Shown here: positions 1 through 8,855 of the stretch, one piece after another
How the letters are laid out: each line of letters starts with the position of its first letter
How positions within the stretch are numbered: the first letter of the stretch is position 1
Origin: Phycisphaerae bacterium
Lineage (GTDB): Bacteria > Chloroflexota > Anaerolineae > 4572-78 > J111
Assembly: GCA_028285035.1 (NCBI GenBank)
Contig: JANQQF010000043.1
Span: 45,264-109,263, forward strand
DNA length: 64,000 bases
Reading direction: 5' to 3'
Notes under the pieces: model-generated
Database searches by the model: none
What the model saw: only the letters and a program-made list of their open reading frames with translations
What the model was told of the DNA's origin: nothing
Position numbers and translations under genes: made by a program

Positions 1-948
1 CAGCACATCAGCGCACCAAATATCGGCGGGTTCCAGGATGTTTAGCCAATGGGTTGTCGGTTGTGTTTGTAGATGATCCACCAAAATCTGTTTGATCTCA
101 TCTCGCTTGGTCAACCACATTTTTGAGTCGCTATAAATCAGAAGGTCAGGGCAGTCTAACAAATTACCTAGCTCAACAATCGAACTCATAGCCAAAGCAA
201 GATACCCATCGGCGGTTTCATAGATACCATAAGGCGCAGGCAAATAAGCGTTGGCGTTGTTAATCTTGCCCCTATGAGGCAATTGACCGCCATCATTGAG
301 ATGGGTGGTAAAGACCTCAAACTGAAAATCCAAGATTGACTCCAGCAAACTGACTTCGACCAGTCCGCCTTGTCCGGTGATTCCTCGACGAACCAAGCAG
401 GCCAAAATCCCTTGTACCAAGTGTGCCCCAGTAACCATATCGACGATGGATAAACCAAATGGTAGCGGTGGTTGGTCTGCGTTGCCATTAAGCCAAGGTA
501 ACCCAGAAATCGCCTGAACGAGAAGATCCTGTCCCGGTTTTTCACGCCAAGGGCCGATCTTCCCATAGCCTGTTACCTGACCATAAATCAGCTTTGGATT
601 CAATTGACAGACCGTATCATAATCCAAGCCAAGTCGGGTCATTACTCCAGGTCGAAAGTTTTGAATCATCACATCGGCTTGGACAATGAGCGTTTTCGCC
701 TTATCCAGATCGGCTGGGTCCTTTAAATTGAGTGCCACACTTTCCTTGTTACGATTAATCGCATGAAACAGCGTGCTATCCCCATCCAACTCAAGCTCAT
801 TGTTGTAAAGCTGTCGGGATAGGTCCCCCACATCGGGTCGTTCTATTTTTATGACCCGTGCGCCCAAGTCTGCTAACCGCAAGCAGGCAGCTGGGCCAGC
901 CAAAAATTGGCTAAAATCAAGAACGAGCAAGCCGTCTAAAGGGTTCAT
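1..948 (-). CDS. CaiB/BaiF family CoA-transferase, partial (C-terminus outside window)
   Basis: The frame opens with ATG at 948 ([15 protein letters not shown]) and stays open to base 1, giving 316 codons of a protein that would normally be about 380-400 residues; roughly 65 C-terminal residues lie outside. Class III CoA-transferases move CoA between carboxylic acids through an aspartyl-CoA thioester. The N-terminal Rossmann part ([14 protein letters not shown]), the DPADL region and the [12 protein letters not shown] stretch with the candidate catalytic Asp are visible. It is a close paralogue of the CoA-transferase at 2160-3305, sharing long blocks such as [12 protein letters not shown] and NANAYL-APYGIY. 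It follows the PhyH gene by 18 bp, so it is probably the last gene of that operon that can be seen here. The substrate cannot be read from sequence. Confidence 0.9.
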   Translation of the reverse strand, partial: MNPLDGLLVLDFSQFLAGPAACLRLADLGARVIKIERPDVGDLSRQLYNNELELDGDSTLFHAINRNKESVALNLKDPADLDKAKTLIVQADVMIQNFRPGVMTRLGLDYDTVCQLNPKLIYGQVTGYGKIGPWREKPGQDLLVQAISGLPWLNGNADQPPLPFGLSIVDMVTGAHLVQGILACLVRRGITGQGGLVEVSLLESILDFQFEVFTTHLNDGGQLPHRGKINNANAYLPAPYGIYETADGYLALAMSSIVELGNLLDCPDLLIYSDSKMWLTKRDEIKQILVDHLQTQPTTHWLNILEPADIWCADVL

Positions 949-966
949 CGTAATCGCATCGTCCCT

Positions 967-1830
967 CTAACCCGCAGCTTTAGTCGGCATATTCTCTAAA
1001 CGAGTGAGCCAATAATGCGCATCAAACGTATCGTCCCCGGTCAAAAAGCGCCACAGTTTGATTCGATTGACGATTTCCAAGCGGCCGGACGCTGCCTCAA
1101 ACCACGGTTCCGGCTCATTCAAAATGGCTTGAATATCATCTCGATTGCCATCTGAACCACCATAGATGATTTTGTGCTCAACATCAGCCTCGGATAAATC
1201 CTCATCGTTCCACAGTCGCATCTGACGAACTTGAGGGTTGAGTCGAATTTTATACATATAACGCACGCGGTCCGTCTTATTCTGTCGTCCACAGTGCCAA
1301 ATGCCATGATGCAACACTAAAATAGAGCCGGCTGGACAGACCATCGGAATTTGTCCAACAAAATTTTGATAGCGGGCAATATCGGATTCATTAATCCGCC
1401 GAAAATGGCTACCTGGTAATAACAAGGTCCCCCCCATTTCTAGCGGAATCTCATGGGGGAAATACATAATTTGAATATCAAAGTGGGTACGAGTATCGAT
1501 GATAGAGTCGCCGTGCAGCCCTTGGGCTTTGCCTTCATTGGGTTGTCGGATGTGAATGGCGTGGTGATCAAATAATGGATCAGGTCCAACGAGGCTGTAA
1601 ATCAAACCTTGAATTTCAGGAAGGTCCAACATATCTCGAATTGCAGACGACTCGGGATAACATTGTGAAAGTGGCGTTCCCGCCGATTGGCTTTTGATAC
1701 CACCTGCCTCCATTTCGGCCATCACTCGTTGATTGATCTCCTCTGACACGAGTCCATCAAATCGTAAAAATCCCCGAGCAACAAACGAGGCCATCTGTTT
1801 TGAGTCAAGCAGATAATGTTTCTCAACCAT
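967..1830 (-). CDS. Phytanoyl-CoA dioxygenase (PhyH) family protein
   Basis: A 287-residue Fe(II)/2-oxoglutarate-type dioxygenase fold. The iron-binding HxD motif is seen as GLHGDS (about H106, D108) and the distal His as IWHCGRQNKTDR (about H179) with the downstream Arg expected to hold 2-oxoglutarate. I chose ATG 1830 (MVEKHYLL) because GGAGG lies 6 bases upstream; a longer frame to 1863 exists but has no good ribosome-binding site and overlaps the preceding gene by 41 bp. With the chosen start the overlap with the 93-residue gene upstream is 8 bp, so the two are probably translationally coupled. It lies between two paralogous CoA-transferases, which suggests alpha- or beta-hydroxylation of an acyl-CoA or related substrate in a shared catabolic pathway. 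Cytoplasmic. Confidence 0.88.
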   Translation of the reverse strand: MVEKHYLLDSKQMASFVARGFLRFDGLVSEEINQRVMAEMEAGGIKSQSAGTPLSQCYPESSAIRDMLDLPEIQGLIYSLVGPDPLFDHHAIHIRQPNEGKAQGLHGDSIIDTRTHFDIQIMYFPHEIPLEMGGTLLLPGSHFRRINESDIARYQNFVGQIPMVCPAGSILVLHHGIWHCGRQNKTDRVRYMYKIRLNPQVRQMRLWNDEDLSEADVEHKIIYGGSDGNRDDIQAILNEPEPWFEAASGRLEIVNRIKLWRFLTGDDTFDAHYWLTRLENMPTKAAG

Positions 1831-2104
1831 CGACATCCTCCAATTTTTCAAAGATGAATTCATGTTTGTGATATGACGTGGTATGTTCCAACCCAGGATA
1901 GGGTGGAATTAATTGGGGAAACTGAATAGCCCGCCACCCATCACGCAACGCATCTAACCCTGTTTTATAGGGTGGGGTATCACTATCACCTGTGGTATAT
2001 GCCTCCTGTCCTGTACCGTCATAGACGGTCCACCCCCGCACCTCACTATCGAGAGCCGAGTTTCGCAAATATAAGATTAGAACCTTTTGTCTCCGTTGAG
2101 TCAT
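1823..2104 (-). CDS. Small conserved-looking protein, 93 aa, unknown
   Basis: A 93-residue soluble protein starting MTQRRQKVLILYLRNS and ending EFIFEKLEDVDG. It has no signal peptide or membrane segment. The aromatic and Pro-rich core (RDGWRAIQFPQ, PPYPGLEHTTSYHKHEF) looks like a folded domain rather than a random frame. It lies between the CoA-transferase (55 bp upstream) and the PhyH gene, which it overlaps by 8 bp, so it is part of the same transcript. I do not recognise the family. The tight coupling suggests an accessory protein of the dioxygenase or CoA-transferase step. Confidence 0.72.
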   Translation of the reverse strand: MTQRRQKVLILYLRNSALDSEVRGWTVYDGTGQEAYTTGDSDTPPYKTGLDALRDGWRAIQFPQLIPPYPGLEHTTSYHKHEFIFEKLEDVDG

Positions 2105-2159
2105 TGTGCTCGATTAGCCTCCTTGGCAATGAAAATCAGATAACATTATCAAACAGAAA

Positions 2160-3305
2160 CTAAGACAATCCAAACTCGGCTTGTAGCCTTTCAGTATCCT
2201 CACCTAATCGTGGTGCACCTTTCGCCGCTGTCAATACCCGTCCATCCACCCGAATGGGGCAGCGGGTGGCCTTCATAGGGATTTGCTCACTACGACCAAC
2301 CATCTGCACCATATTCAAAGCTTTGAATCCTTCATGCGCCGTGAGTTGACGCCAAGTTAGTACATCCGCGCACCAAATATCGGCAGGTTCCAAAATACCC
2401 AACCAATGTGCCGTGGTTTGGGTTTGCAAATGTTCAACCAAAATACGCTTTATCTCATCACGTTGACTAAACCAGCTTTTGGGATTGGTGTAAGTTAGCA
2501 GCGGTTCACAACTCAGTAATTCTCCTAACTGGGTGATAGAACTCATCGCTAGCGCCAAAAAACCATCAGCCGTAGGGTAAATACCATAAGGTGCAGCCAA
2601 ATAAGCATTGGCATTGTTTACGGCGCTACGCTGGGGTAGTTGACCGCCATCATTTAGATACGTAGTGAACACCTCGAATTGAATATCCAAGGCTGTCTCA
2701 ATCAGACTTACCTCAACCAAGCCGCCTCGCTCAGTGATGCCTCGGCGAACCAAACAGGCTAAAACTCCTTGGACCAGATTCGCCCCAGCAAACATATCAA
2801 CTACCGATTGTGCAAAGGGCGTCGGCGGCATATCAGCATTGCCATTGAGCCAAGTTAAGCCAGAAATCGCCTGCACTAACAAATCCTGTCCTGGCTTATC
2901 CCGCCACGGCCCTTCACTCCCATATCCCGTCACTTTGGCATACACGAGGCGTGGATTGAGTGAGGAAAGTGCCTCATAATTCAACCCCAATCGGGCCATG
3001 ACCCCAGGCCGATAATTTTCAATCATTACATCGGCTTGCTGGATCAGAGCTTTCACCTGCCCTACAGCCTCAGGCTCTTTTAAGTTAGCAATAAAACTCT
3101 CTTTGTTGCGATTGATGGTATGGAACAGCACGCTATCGCCATCTAATTCAAGATCGCCATTATAAAGCTGGCGGCACATATCACCCGTGCCAGGCCGCTC
3201 AACTTTAATGACTCTAGCTCCTAAATCAGCCAACCGCAGCGCGGCTGAAGGGCCAGCCAGAAATTGACTAAAATCGAGAACTAGTATTCCCTCTAAGGGT
3301 TTCAC
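2160..3305 (-). CDS. CaiB/BaiF family CoA-transferase
   Basis: A full-length 381-residue class III CoA-transferase. It shows the N-terminal [20 protein letters not shown], the GDSVLFHTINRNKES substrate/CoA region, NYRPGVMARLGL, and VVDMFAGANLVQG with the expected catalytic Asp. It would form the interlocked dimer typical of the family and act in the cytoplasm. It is the first gene of a leftward operon with the 93-residue protein, the PhyH dioxygenase and a second CoA-transferase with which it shares most of its length. The divergent IclR gene starts 198 bp away and probably controls both directions. The acyl acceptor and donor are not deducible. Confidence 0.93.
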   Translation of the reverse strand: MKPLEGILVLDFSQFLAGPSAALRLADLGARVIKVERPGTGDMCRQLYNGDLELDGDSVLFHTINRNKESFIANLKEPEAVGQVKALIQQADVMIENYRPGVMARLGLNYEALSSLNPRLVYAKVTGYGSEGPWRDKPGQDLLVQAISGLTWLNGNADMPPTPFAQSVVDMFAGANLVQGVLACLVRRGITERGGLVEVSLIETALDIQFEVFTTYLNDGGQLPQRSAVNNANAYLAAPYGIYPTADGFLALAMSSITQLGELLSCEPLLTYTNPKSWFSQRDEIKRILVEHLQTQTTAHWLGILEPADIWCADVLTWRQLTAHEGFKALNMVQMVGRSEQIPMKATRCPIRVDGRVLTAAKGAPRLGEDTERLQAEFGLS

Positions 3306-3503
3306 GATGTTGTATGCTCCATAGATGATAAGTCGTAAAGTAGCTGAGAGGCAGGATTACTCATCAGTATTCATTCACAATTAAAAATATTTTTTATATA
3401 TGAACAACAAGTTACTTCATTATCATTTTTTTGTCAAAACCACGCTTAAGTTTTTTATTTGTCAAAAATAATTTTATATATAAAATAGCTAAAGGATCGT
3501 TTT
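3306..3503. promoter_or_regulatory. Divergent intergenic region between CoA-transferase and IclR genes
   Basis: This 198 bp AT-rich stretch separates two divergent operons and should carry both promoters and the IclR operator. The bases around 3380-3480 are very A/T rich. I could not fix a convincing -35/-10 pair or a palindrome. No gene is seen in it. Confidence 0.5.
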
Positions 3504-4295
3504 ATGCATAGCTCTGATAAACAACCATCATCAAAAGACTTCAAAGTACCTGCCCTAGCAAAAGGTTTAGATATTTTAGAAGAATTAGCCCGATCATCGC
3601 TGCCACAATCTCTAACCCAATTAGCCAATAATTTGGGTCGAACCAGCAATGAAATTTATCGAATGATCAACTATTTAGAGTGGCGAGGTTACATTCGACG
3701 GGAGCAACACTCAGGTAATTATTTTTTGTCACTCAAGCTCTATGAATTGGCTCATTTGAGTCCACCACTCGAAAACTTATTAAATGCGGCAACCATTCCA
3801 ATGGAACAATTAGCCCAAATCCTACGGGAGTCGTGTCACTTAAGTGTTTTACGACGGGGGCAGCTGGTTGTCTTAAAACAGGCGCTCAGTCCAGAAAAGA
3901 TCTGTCTTTCAATCGAGGAAGGCGGAAGATTTCCTGCCATTCATACCGCATCTGGGCGCTTACTCCTAGCCTATCTACGGCAAGAGGAGTTGGCAGCCTT
4001 TCTAGAAGTGGATGCCGATTATCAACAACTGTCCAAGCCGGAACAAGAAACGTTCAATGCTAGACTGGCTGAGATTCGCGACAAGGGCTATTCGGACGCC
4101 GACAGCGAGACACACGTCGGTATTAGTGATCATTCAGTTTTGGTTGGAAATCCCAAAATTGGTCTAACTGCGGCACTTACTGTGGCTTCACTCACATTCG
4201 CGAAATCTGCGCCAGATAAGAAAGACATTCTGAACGCACTCGAAGAATGTGCTAATAAAATTACCGAGGCGATGGGAATAAATAATGGAATTTAG
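3504..4295 (+). CDS. IclR family transcriptional regulator
   Basis: A 263-residue protein with an N-terminal winged helix-turn-helix (about residues 14-80, [15 protein letters not shown] through [17 protein letters not shown]) and a C-terminal IclR effector-binding domain (about 95-255, with [13 protein letters not shown] and [16 protein letters not shown]). IclR proteins commonly regulate CoA-thioester or aromatic acid catabolism and bind a small acid ligand. It is divergent from the CoA-transferase/PhyH operon and overlaps the downstream MaoC gene by 11 bp, so it probably regulates the whole 1-7105 cluster including itself. The ligand is unknown. Confidence 0.93.
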   Translation: MHSSDKQPSSKDFKVPALAKGLDILEELARSSLPQSLTQLANNLGRTSNEIYRMINYLEWRGYIRREQHSGNYFLSLKLYELAHLSPPLENLLNAATIPMEQLAQILRESCHLSVLRRGQLVVLKQALSPEKICLSIEEGGRFPAIHTASGRLLLAYLRQEELAAFLEVDADYQQLSKPEQETFNARLAEIRDKGYSDADSETHVGISDHSVLVGNPKIGLTAALTVASLTFAKSAPDKKDILNALEECANKITEAMGINNGI

Positions 4296-4746
4296 GACTA
4301 TTTACTTTGAAGAGTACAAAATCGGTGAGACCCGAGAAACTCTAGGGCGAACCATCACTGAAACCGATTTTGTAATTCACGCGGGGCAAACGGGTGACTT
4401 CTTCCCTCATCATATGGATGCGGAATGGGTCAAAACCCAAGAGTTTAAGCGACGTATCGCGCACGGCACCCTTATTTTAAGCATCGGGGTGGGGATGACC
4501 GCCAAGGACATCAATCCAGTTGCCTTTTCATATGGCTATGACCGAGTCCGCTTTATCCGCCCCGTTCACATCGGCGATACCATTCGGGTGCGCGCCACAG
4601 TTAAGGAAAAGCGCGATCATCCTAAAAAAGCCGACCATGGCTTTATGGCCGAACTTGTTGAGGTGATTAATCAGGATGATCAAACGGTTTTGGCCTGCGA
4701 ACACCTCTACCTCGTCCAACGCAGGGAATTCGTGCCTCAGTCATAA
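4285..4746 (+). CDS. MaoC-like hotdog dehydratase ((R)-enoyl-CoA hydratase type)
   Basis: A 153-residue single hotdog domain. The hydratase-2 catalytic area is recognisable as [14 protein letters not shown], with the Asp and His of the family motif (G-D-x-N-P-x-H) kept but the Asn replaced by Phe, followed by [12 protein letters not shown]. Related enzymes hydrate enoyl-CoAs or dehydrate methylmalyl-CoA-type thioesters. Its start overlaps the IclR gene by 11 bp and the oxidoreductase follows after 30 bp, so they form one operon. It fits the CoA-thioester chemistry implied by the two CoA-transferases across the divergent promoter. Exact substrate unknown. Confidence 0.88.
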   Translation: MEFRTIYFEEYKIGETRETLGRTITETDFVIHAGQTGDFFPHHMDAEWVKTQEFKRRIAHGTLILSIGVGMTAKDINPVAFSYGYDRVRFIRPVHIGDTIRVRATVKEKRDHPKKADHGFMAELVEVINQDDQTVLACEHLYLVQRREFVPQS

Positions 4747-4776
4747 AACTTATTCAAACCTTTGAAGGGTGTTTTG

Positions 4777-5856
4777 ATGACCTTATCTATTCAAACGACA
4801 GCACGTTTGCCCAAAACGATGCGTCCAATCGTGATGATTGGGGCAGGAGGCATCGTTAATGATGCTCATCTGCCAGCCTACAAAAAGGCAAGATTTCCCG
4901 TGGTCGGAATTTTTGACCTTGATCAAGGCAAAGCCCATCAAACTGCTGCTAAGTTTGAGATTCCGCAGGTGTATACCTCAGTCGAGGCAGCCGTTGCAGA
5001 GGCCCCATTAGACGCCATTTACGATATTGCCGTCCCTGCTTCAGCCTTACCCAATATTCTGGCTCAACTACCCGATAGTGCCACAGTGCTTTTCCAGAAG
5101 CCAATGGGGGAAAATCTAGTTGAAGCGAAAAACATTCATAAGCTTTGCCAAACTAAGCATCTAATCGCCGCTGTCAACTTTCAACTCCGTTACGCCCCCT
5201 TTGTTATCGCCGCCCGTAGTCTCATTGAACAAGGTGCAATCGGCCCTATCCACAATCTAGAGATACGGGTGACTGTCTACACCCCCTGGCATCTCTGGAC
5301 ATTTTTAGAGCAAGTCGAGTATGTAGAGTTCACCTACCACAGTATCCATTATCTGGATCTCGTTCGTTCTTTTCTAGGGGAGCCACAGGGTGTGTATGCT
5401 AAAACAACCCATCACCCTAACACCACGAATATCGACAGCACCGCCAGCAACATTATTTTCGATTATGGCCCAACAACTCAGGCTACGATTTCTACCAACC
5501 ATAGTCACAACTATGGCCTAACCCAACAGGAGAGCTACATCAAATGGGAAGGGGCAAAAGGGGCAATCAAAGCCAAAATGGGCCTGTTGATGAATTACCC
5601 AACCGGAGTTCCTGATAAATTTGAGTATTGTTTACTTGAGAAAAATAGCGAGCCTATCTGGCAATCGCTGGATATCGAAGGAAGTTGGTTTCCTGATGGA
5701 TTTATCGGGACAATGGCTAGCCTGCAATGCTTTGCTGAAGGTAGCAGTGATATCTTACCAACCTCTGTTGATAATGTTATCAACACGATGCGTTTGGTCG
5801 ATGCAGCGCGACGTTCTAATGAAACTGGCGCGACCTCGCTCAATCTCGATGATTGA
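4777..5856 (+). CDS. Gfo/Idh/MocA family NAD(P)-dependent oxidoreductase
   Basis: A 359-residue protein with an N-terminal Rossmann fold (IVMIGAGGIVNDAHLPAY), the conserved FQKPMGENLVEA loop carrying the Lys that normally contacts nicotinamide and substrate, and a C-terminal alpha/beta domain with the YHSIHYLDLVRSFLG stretch containing the likely catalytic His. I start it at ATG 4777 because GAAGGG precedes it by 7 bases; an in-frame TTG at 4762 gives five more residues without a ribosome-binding site. Family members oxidise or reduce sugars, inositols and related polyols. It lies between the MaoC hydratase and a solute-binding-like protein, which hints that the pathway handles a hydroxylated or sugar-derived acid. 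Confidence 0.9.
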   Translation: MTLSIQTTARLPKTMRPIVMIGAGGIVNDAHLPAYKKARFPVVGIFDLDQGKAHQTAAKFEIPQVYTSVEAAVAEAPLDAIYDIAVPASALPNILAQLPDSATVLFQKPMGENLVEAKNIHKLCQTKHLIAAVNFQLRYAPFVIAARSLIEQGAIGPIHNLEIRVTVYTPWHLWTFLEQVEYVEFTYHSIHYLDLVRSFLGEPQGVYAKTTHHPNTTNIDSTASNIIFDYGPTTQATISTNHSHNYGLTQQESYIKWEGAKGAIKAKMGLLMNYPTGVPDKFEYCLLEKNSEPIWQSLDIEGSWFPDGFIGTMASLQCFAEGSSDILPTSVDNVINTMRLVDAARRSNETGATSLNLDD

Positions 5857-5878
5857 TTAGACCAAGGAGGCACCAAAC

Positions 5879-7105
5879 ATGAGCCAGCGAAACACGTTCC
5901 GGGTTGCCATCAGAAAATTTGACCCCTTTGAAGCCGCCATCAAAAAGCAGTGGGCTTCATTTCAAGCGACCACAAATGTATCATTAACTTTGGAAACCGA
6001 AGCACTTGATCTACATCCCTTGTATGAAAGTTATTTTGAGGCAAGTGACTTAAGGCAAGGCAACTGGGACGTCGGTTTTCTCTCAAGTGATTGGTTTGCC
6101 TTAGCTCAAGAAACCGAAGCCCTACTCGATATCGCCCCTTTTATTGCAGCCAACCCGCCTGATGATTATCCCACTGGCTGGACCAAATCACTGCTACATA
6201 TGCACCAATTTGATAACACCATTTTAGGTCTACCTTACCACGATGGCCCGGAGTGTCTGATTTATCGGAAGGACCTATTTAATAGCCCTCAAGAGCAAGC
6301 CGCTTATCAAAAACGGTACGATATGCCATTGCGTCTTCCCCAAAGCTGGCTTGAATTTCATCAAATTGCTCAATTTTTCCATCGCCCCGAACAAGGGCTT
6401 TATGGTACCGTTTTTGCGGCCTATCCTGATGGGCATAACACTGTGTATGATTTTTGTCTGCAACTTTGGACACGGGGTGGTGAATTATTTGATGAAACGG
6501 GCAAAATGGCCGTCAATACCCCTCAAGCAGTAGCGGCTCTGGAATTCTATCGTCACATTCTTAATGATAGTAAGGCTATCCACCCTCAAGCTCGTGACTT
6601 TGACTCCGTCAAGTCAGGTATTGCTTTTGCCAATGGTGAAGTTGCGATGATGATTAACTGGTTTGGCTTTGCGGCGATGGCCGAGACCATTACTGAAACG
6701 CAGGTGAAAGGCCAGGTTGACATTGGAATGCTCCCCAGTGAGTCTGGAGGGCACCCCGTTTCGCTCAATGCCTATTGGATTTTGGGTGTGGCGGCTGGTA
6801 GTCCCCACCCCGAGGTTGCCTACAATTTTATTCGGCATTGTGTCTCAGCCCCGATGGATAAACTGCTGACTTTGGAAGGTGGTATCGGCTGTCGTAAATC
6901 CACCTGGGCAGATGTCGAAGTCAATCAAACCATCCCCTTTTATCACAAAATGGAGACCTTGCACAATCACGCCCGAGAATTACCGCGATTATCCAATTGG
7001 GGGGAGTTGTCTAGCATTGTTGATGAGTTGGTCTTGGCAACAATTAATACGGATGAGCCGATTGAAAAATTACTTAGGGCGGCTCAAGAGAAGGTTAGAA
7101 ACTAG
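5879..7105 (+). CDS. Family 1 solute-binding-like protein without export signal
   Basis: A 408-residue protein with the two-lobe layout of ABC sugar-binding proteins: WDVGFLSSDWFALAQ, LGLPYHDGPECLIYRKDLF, the VYDFCLQLWTRGGELFDETGK region and an ending with VAYNFIRHCVSAPM. The start is fixed by a perfect AAGGAGG at 5864-5870, 8 bases before ATG 5879, and the mature-like sequence begins at once (MSQRNTFRVAIRKFDPF). There is no signal peptide, twin-arginine motif or lipobox. No permease or ATPase genes are adjacent. It ends the operon with IclR, MaoC and Gfo/Idh. Either it acts in the cytoplasm as a ligand-binding or enzymatic offshoot of the family, or it is exported in an unusual way. Confidence 0.82.
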   Translation: MSQRNTFRVAIRKFDPFEAAIKKQWASFQATTNVSLTLETEALDLHPLYESYFEASDLRQGNWDVGFLSSDWFALAQETEALLDIAPFIAANPPDDYPTGWTKSLLHMHQFDNTILGLPYHDGPECLIYRKDLFNSPQEQAAYQKRYDMPLRLPQSWLEFHQIAQFFHRPEQGLYGTVFAAYPDGHNTVYDFCLQLWTRGGELFDETGKMAVNTPQAVAALEFYRHILNDSKAIHPQARDFDSVKSGIAFANGEVAMMINWFGFAAMAETITETQVKGQVDIGMLPSESGGHPVSLNAYWILGVAAGSPHPEVAYNFIRHCVSAPMDKLLTLEGGIGCRKSTWADVEVNQTIPFYHKMETLHNHARELPRLSNWGELSSIVDELVLATINTDEPIEKLLRAAQEKVRN

Positions 7106-7181
7106 AGATTGAAAATTACTTGTTCCTTAAATACATCACTCTCAAGATTCTGTTGACATTTGCCAAAGTCGAGTCCGATTA

Positions 7182-7282
7182 TGTCATTTCGAATGAGTGA
7201 AGCGAGGAGAAATCTTCCCCATTCGTTTATTCGTTAACCCGACCTAGAAGATTTCTCGGCAAAAAACGGCCTCGAAATGACA
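7182..7282. repeat. Palindromic dispersed repeat (TGTCATTTCGA...TCGAAATGACA)
   Basis: The termini are exact inverted copies: TGTCATTTCGA at 7182-7192 and TCGAAATGACA at 7272-7282. Inside them AGAAATCTTC pairs with GAAGATTTCT, giving a long hairpin. The sequence type (a segment around CGAGGAGAAATCTTC) is a common intergenic palindrome in several phyla. It lies between the solute-binding-like gene and the corrinoid gene and may also end transcription of the former. Confidence 0.75.
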
Positions 7283-7337
7283 TTAATCCGAAATTTCAGC
7301 ACATCCTAATCTTTATGACAACAATTTGGAGGAAACA

Positions 7338-8003
7338 ATGAGTCGACAAGATGAAATACTGGATGCTTTATATGAACATGTGTTAGATGGCGAAGCCGAA
7401 CCAACCGTTGCGTTAACAAAAGAAGCCTTGGCCTTGGGGATGGATCCGTTAGCATTGCTATTTGATGCAATGATCCCCTCGCTAGAAGAGGTTGGGCGTT
7501 TGTTTGAAATTGGTGAATATTTTGTTCCCGAAATGCTCATTGCTGCCCGAGCCATGGCCGGAGCCATGGATATTCTCAAACCGCTCATTGCCGCCACAGG
7601 AGCCAAACCTATCGGCACCTTTGTGATGGGGACGGTTAAAGGTGATATCCACGATATTGGCAAAAATCTATGCAACATTATGCTTGAGGGGGCGGGCTTT
7701 GTCGTCATCGATTTGGGGGTTAATGTTCCCCCTGAAACGTTTGTTGAGGCCATAAAAGAGCATCAACCACAAGCCGTGGGGATGAGCGCGTTCTTAACGA
7801 CCACTATGCCAATGTTCAAAGTCAATATCGAGGCTATTATAGAAGCAGGTTTACGCGAGCAAGTCAAAATCTTAGTCGGCGGTGCGCCCGTTACTCAGGA
7901 ATATTGTGATACTGTCGGGGCTGATGGTTATGCGCCCGATGCCAGCTCAACAGTACGATTGACAAAAATGTTGATCGGCTTGACCGAGGAAGTGGCGGCT
8001 TAA
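7338..8003 (+). CDS. Corrinoid (B12-binding) methyltransferase protein, MtaC/MtbC type
   Basis: A 221-residue two-domain protein: an N-terminal helical cap (about 1-88) and a cobalamin-binding Rossmann domain (about 89-215). The B12 motif DxHxxG is seen as GDIHDIGKN (His105, the lower axial ligand), with GMSAFLTTTMPM and the VGGAPVTQEY nucleotide-tail segment downstream. Such proteins carry a methyl group on cobalt between a substrate-specific methyltransferase and tetrahydrofolate or CoM. ATG 7338 is preceded by GGAGG at 5 bases. It stands alone here, with no methyltransferase next to it. A paralogue about 85% identical by eye lies at 45411-46073 beside a UroD-like gene and metF/metV, so the two may share partners. 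Confidence 0.93.
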   Translation: MSRQDEILDALYEHVLDGEAEPTVALTKEALALGMDPLALLFDAMIPSLEEVGRLFEIGEYFVPEMLIAARAMAGAMDILKPLIAATGAKPIGTFVMGTVKGDIHDIGKNLCNIMLEGAGFVVIDLGVNVPPETFVEAIKEHQPQAVGMSAFLTTTMPMFKVNIEAIIEAGLREQVKILVGGAPVTQEYCDTVGADGYAPDASSTVRLTKMLIGLTEEVAA

Positions 8004-8052
8004 TTTTAGGACAAAGTTTCGGAGAATGTAGACTGTCGATAAAGACATCTTT

Positions 8053-8087
8053 CCCCTCGTACCGACGCTATGCATTGGCACGAGGGG
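8053..8087. terminator. Hairpin between convergent genes
   Basis: CCCCTCGT at 8053-8060 pairs with ACGAGGGG at 8080-8087 around a 19-base loop. It lies between the end of the corrinoid gene (8003) and the end of the convergent lipoprotein gene (8139). There is no long T-run, so it may be a weak or bidirectional terminator. Confidence 0.45.
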
Positions 8088-8138
8088 TGTAACGCAAAGT
8101 GTCATACCAGCACTTTTGAAACTGATATCTACACGCTT

Positions 8139-8846
8139 TTATTCAATCAACTTCCAGTCAATTCGCAGCACTTGACTGTGCCCAAAATCGTCACTTTCAC
8201 AGACAGGCGTTGAGGCCCAGTGAAAGCGTTCGGAGACCTCGCGCCCATCCTCCATCAACATCACGGCCCATTGCGCGGCCAGCAAATCATTGAGGGGAAT
8301 ACGGAAAATCTCGTAGCGGCCTTCCCCATCCGTTTCCACCACAAAATCAAGCCCAGTTGTTTCATGAATTCCCAAGGCACGCACCTGCACCCCAGGCAGT
8401 CCAAAGTTATTGGCATTTTGCACGGTGCCATAGATGTAAGTGGCTTCACAATTAAATTCTCGGGATGAGCCAGCTAGGACATACTTGATCAGGGGTTCAG
8501 GCGTTGGGGTCACGGTCGGGGTGTCGGTTGGCAATGGGATAGGCGTATCCGTTGGGGGGGGTGACAATGGCGTGTCGGTCGGAGGTATGGCTGTCTCGGT
8601 GGGTATTTCTGTAGGAATTGGTTCGGGGGTTGAGGTATTTGTTGGCACTTCGGTCGGAACGACAACCAACGTCGCTGTTGCTGTCGGCAACGGCGTGTTG
8701 GTGGGTGGGGCTAACGTAGGAGTTTGAGTAAAGGTGGGTAAAGCAGTTTTGGTGGGGTTAATCTGACGAGATGTAGAAGGTTGGGCCAAACTACAAGCCA
8801 ATAAGAGCAGGCCCAACCCGAAAAAGTAGTATCTTTGTTTCATCAA
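8139..8846 (-). CDS. Thr/Pro-rich lipoprotein with carboxypeptidase-regulatory-like domain
   Basis: A 235-residue protein starting with a lipoprotein signal (hydrophobic FFGLGLLLLACS, lipobox Cys18), followed by about 100 residues of low-complexity Thr/Pro repeats (TPTLAPPTNTPLPTATAT type) and a C-terminal globular domain of about 105 residues. That domain (YIYGTVQNANNFGLPGVQV, DGEGRYEIFRIP) resembles a prealbumin-like carboxypeptidase regulatory fold. The linker probably lifts the domain off the membrane or cell wall. Its start is 10 bp after the exchanger gene, so the two may be cotranscribed. A valine/glycine-rich frame on the other strand here is only the shadow of the Thr/Pro repeat. Role unknown. 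Confidence 0.82.
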   Translation of the reverse strand: MMKQRYYFFGLGLLLLACSLAQPSTSRQINPTKTALPTFTQTPTLAPPTNTPLPTATATLVVVPTEVPTNTSTPEPIPTEIPTETAIPPTDTPLSPPPTDTPIPLPTDTPTVTPTPEPLIKYVLAGSSREFNCEATYIYGTVQNANNFGLPGVQVRALGIHETTGLDFVVETDGEGRYEIFRIPLNDLLAAQWAVMLMEDGREVSERFHWASTPVCESDDFGHSQVLRIDWKLIE

Positions 8847-8855
8847 AGTGAAGCG

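Noticed and set aside
186..566. A 126-codon leftward frame
   Set aside because: It lies in another frame of the partial CoA-transferase gene, which is open without stop from 948 to base 1 and matches the paralogue at 2160-3305.
8440..8727. Rightward Val/Gly repeat protein of 95 residues
   Set aside because: It is the opposite-strand shadow of the Thr/Pro linker of the lipoprotein gene; repeats of Pro/Thr codons always give Gly/Val on the other strand.
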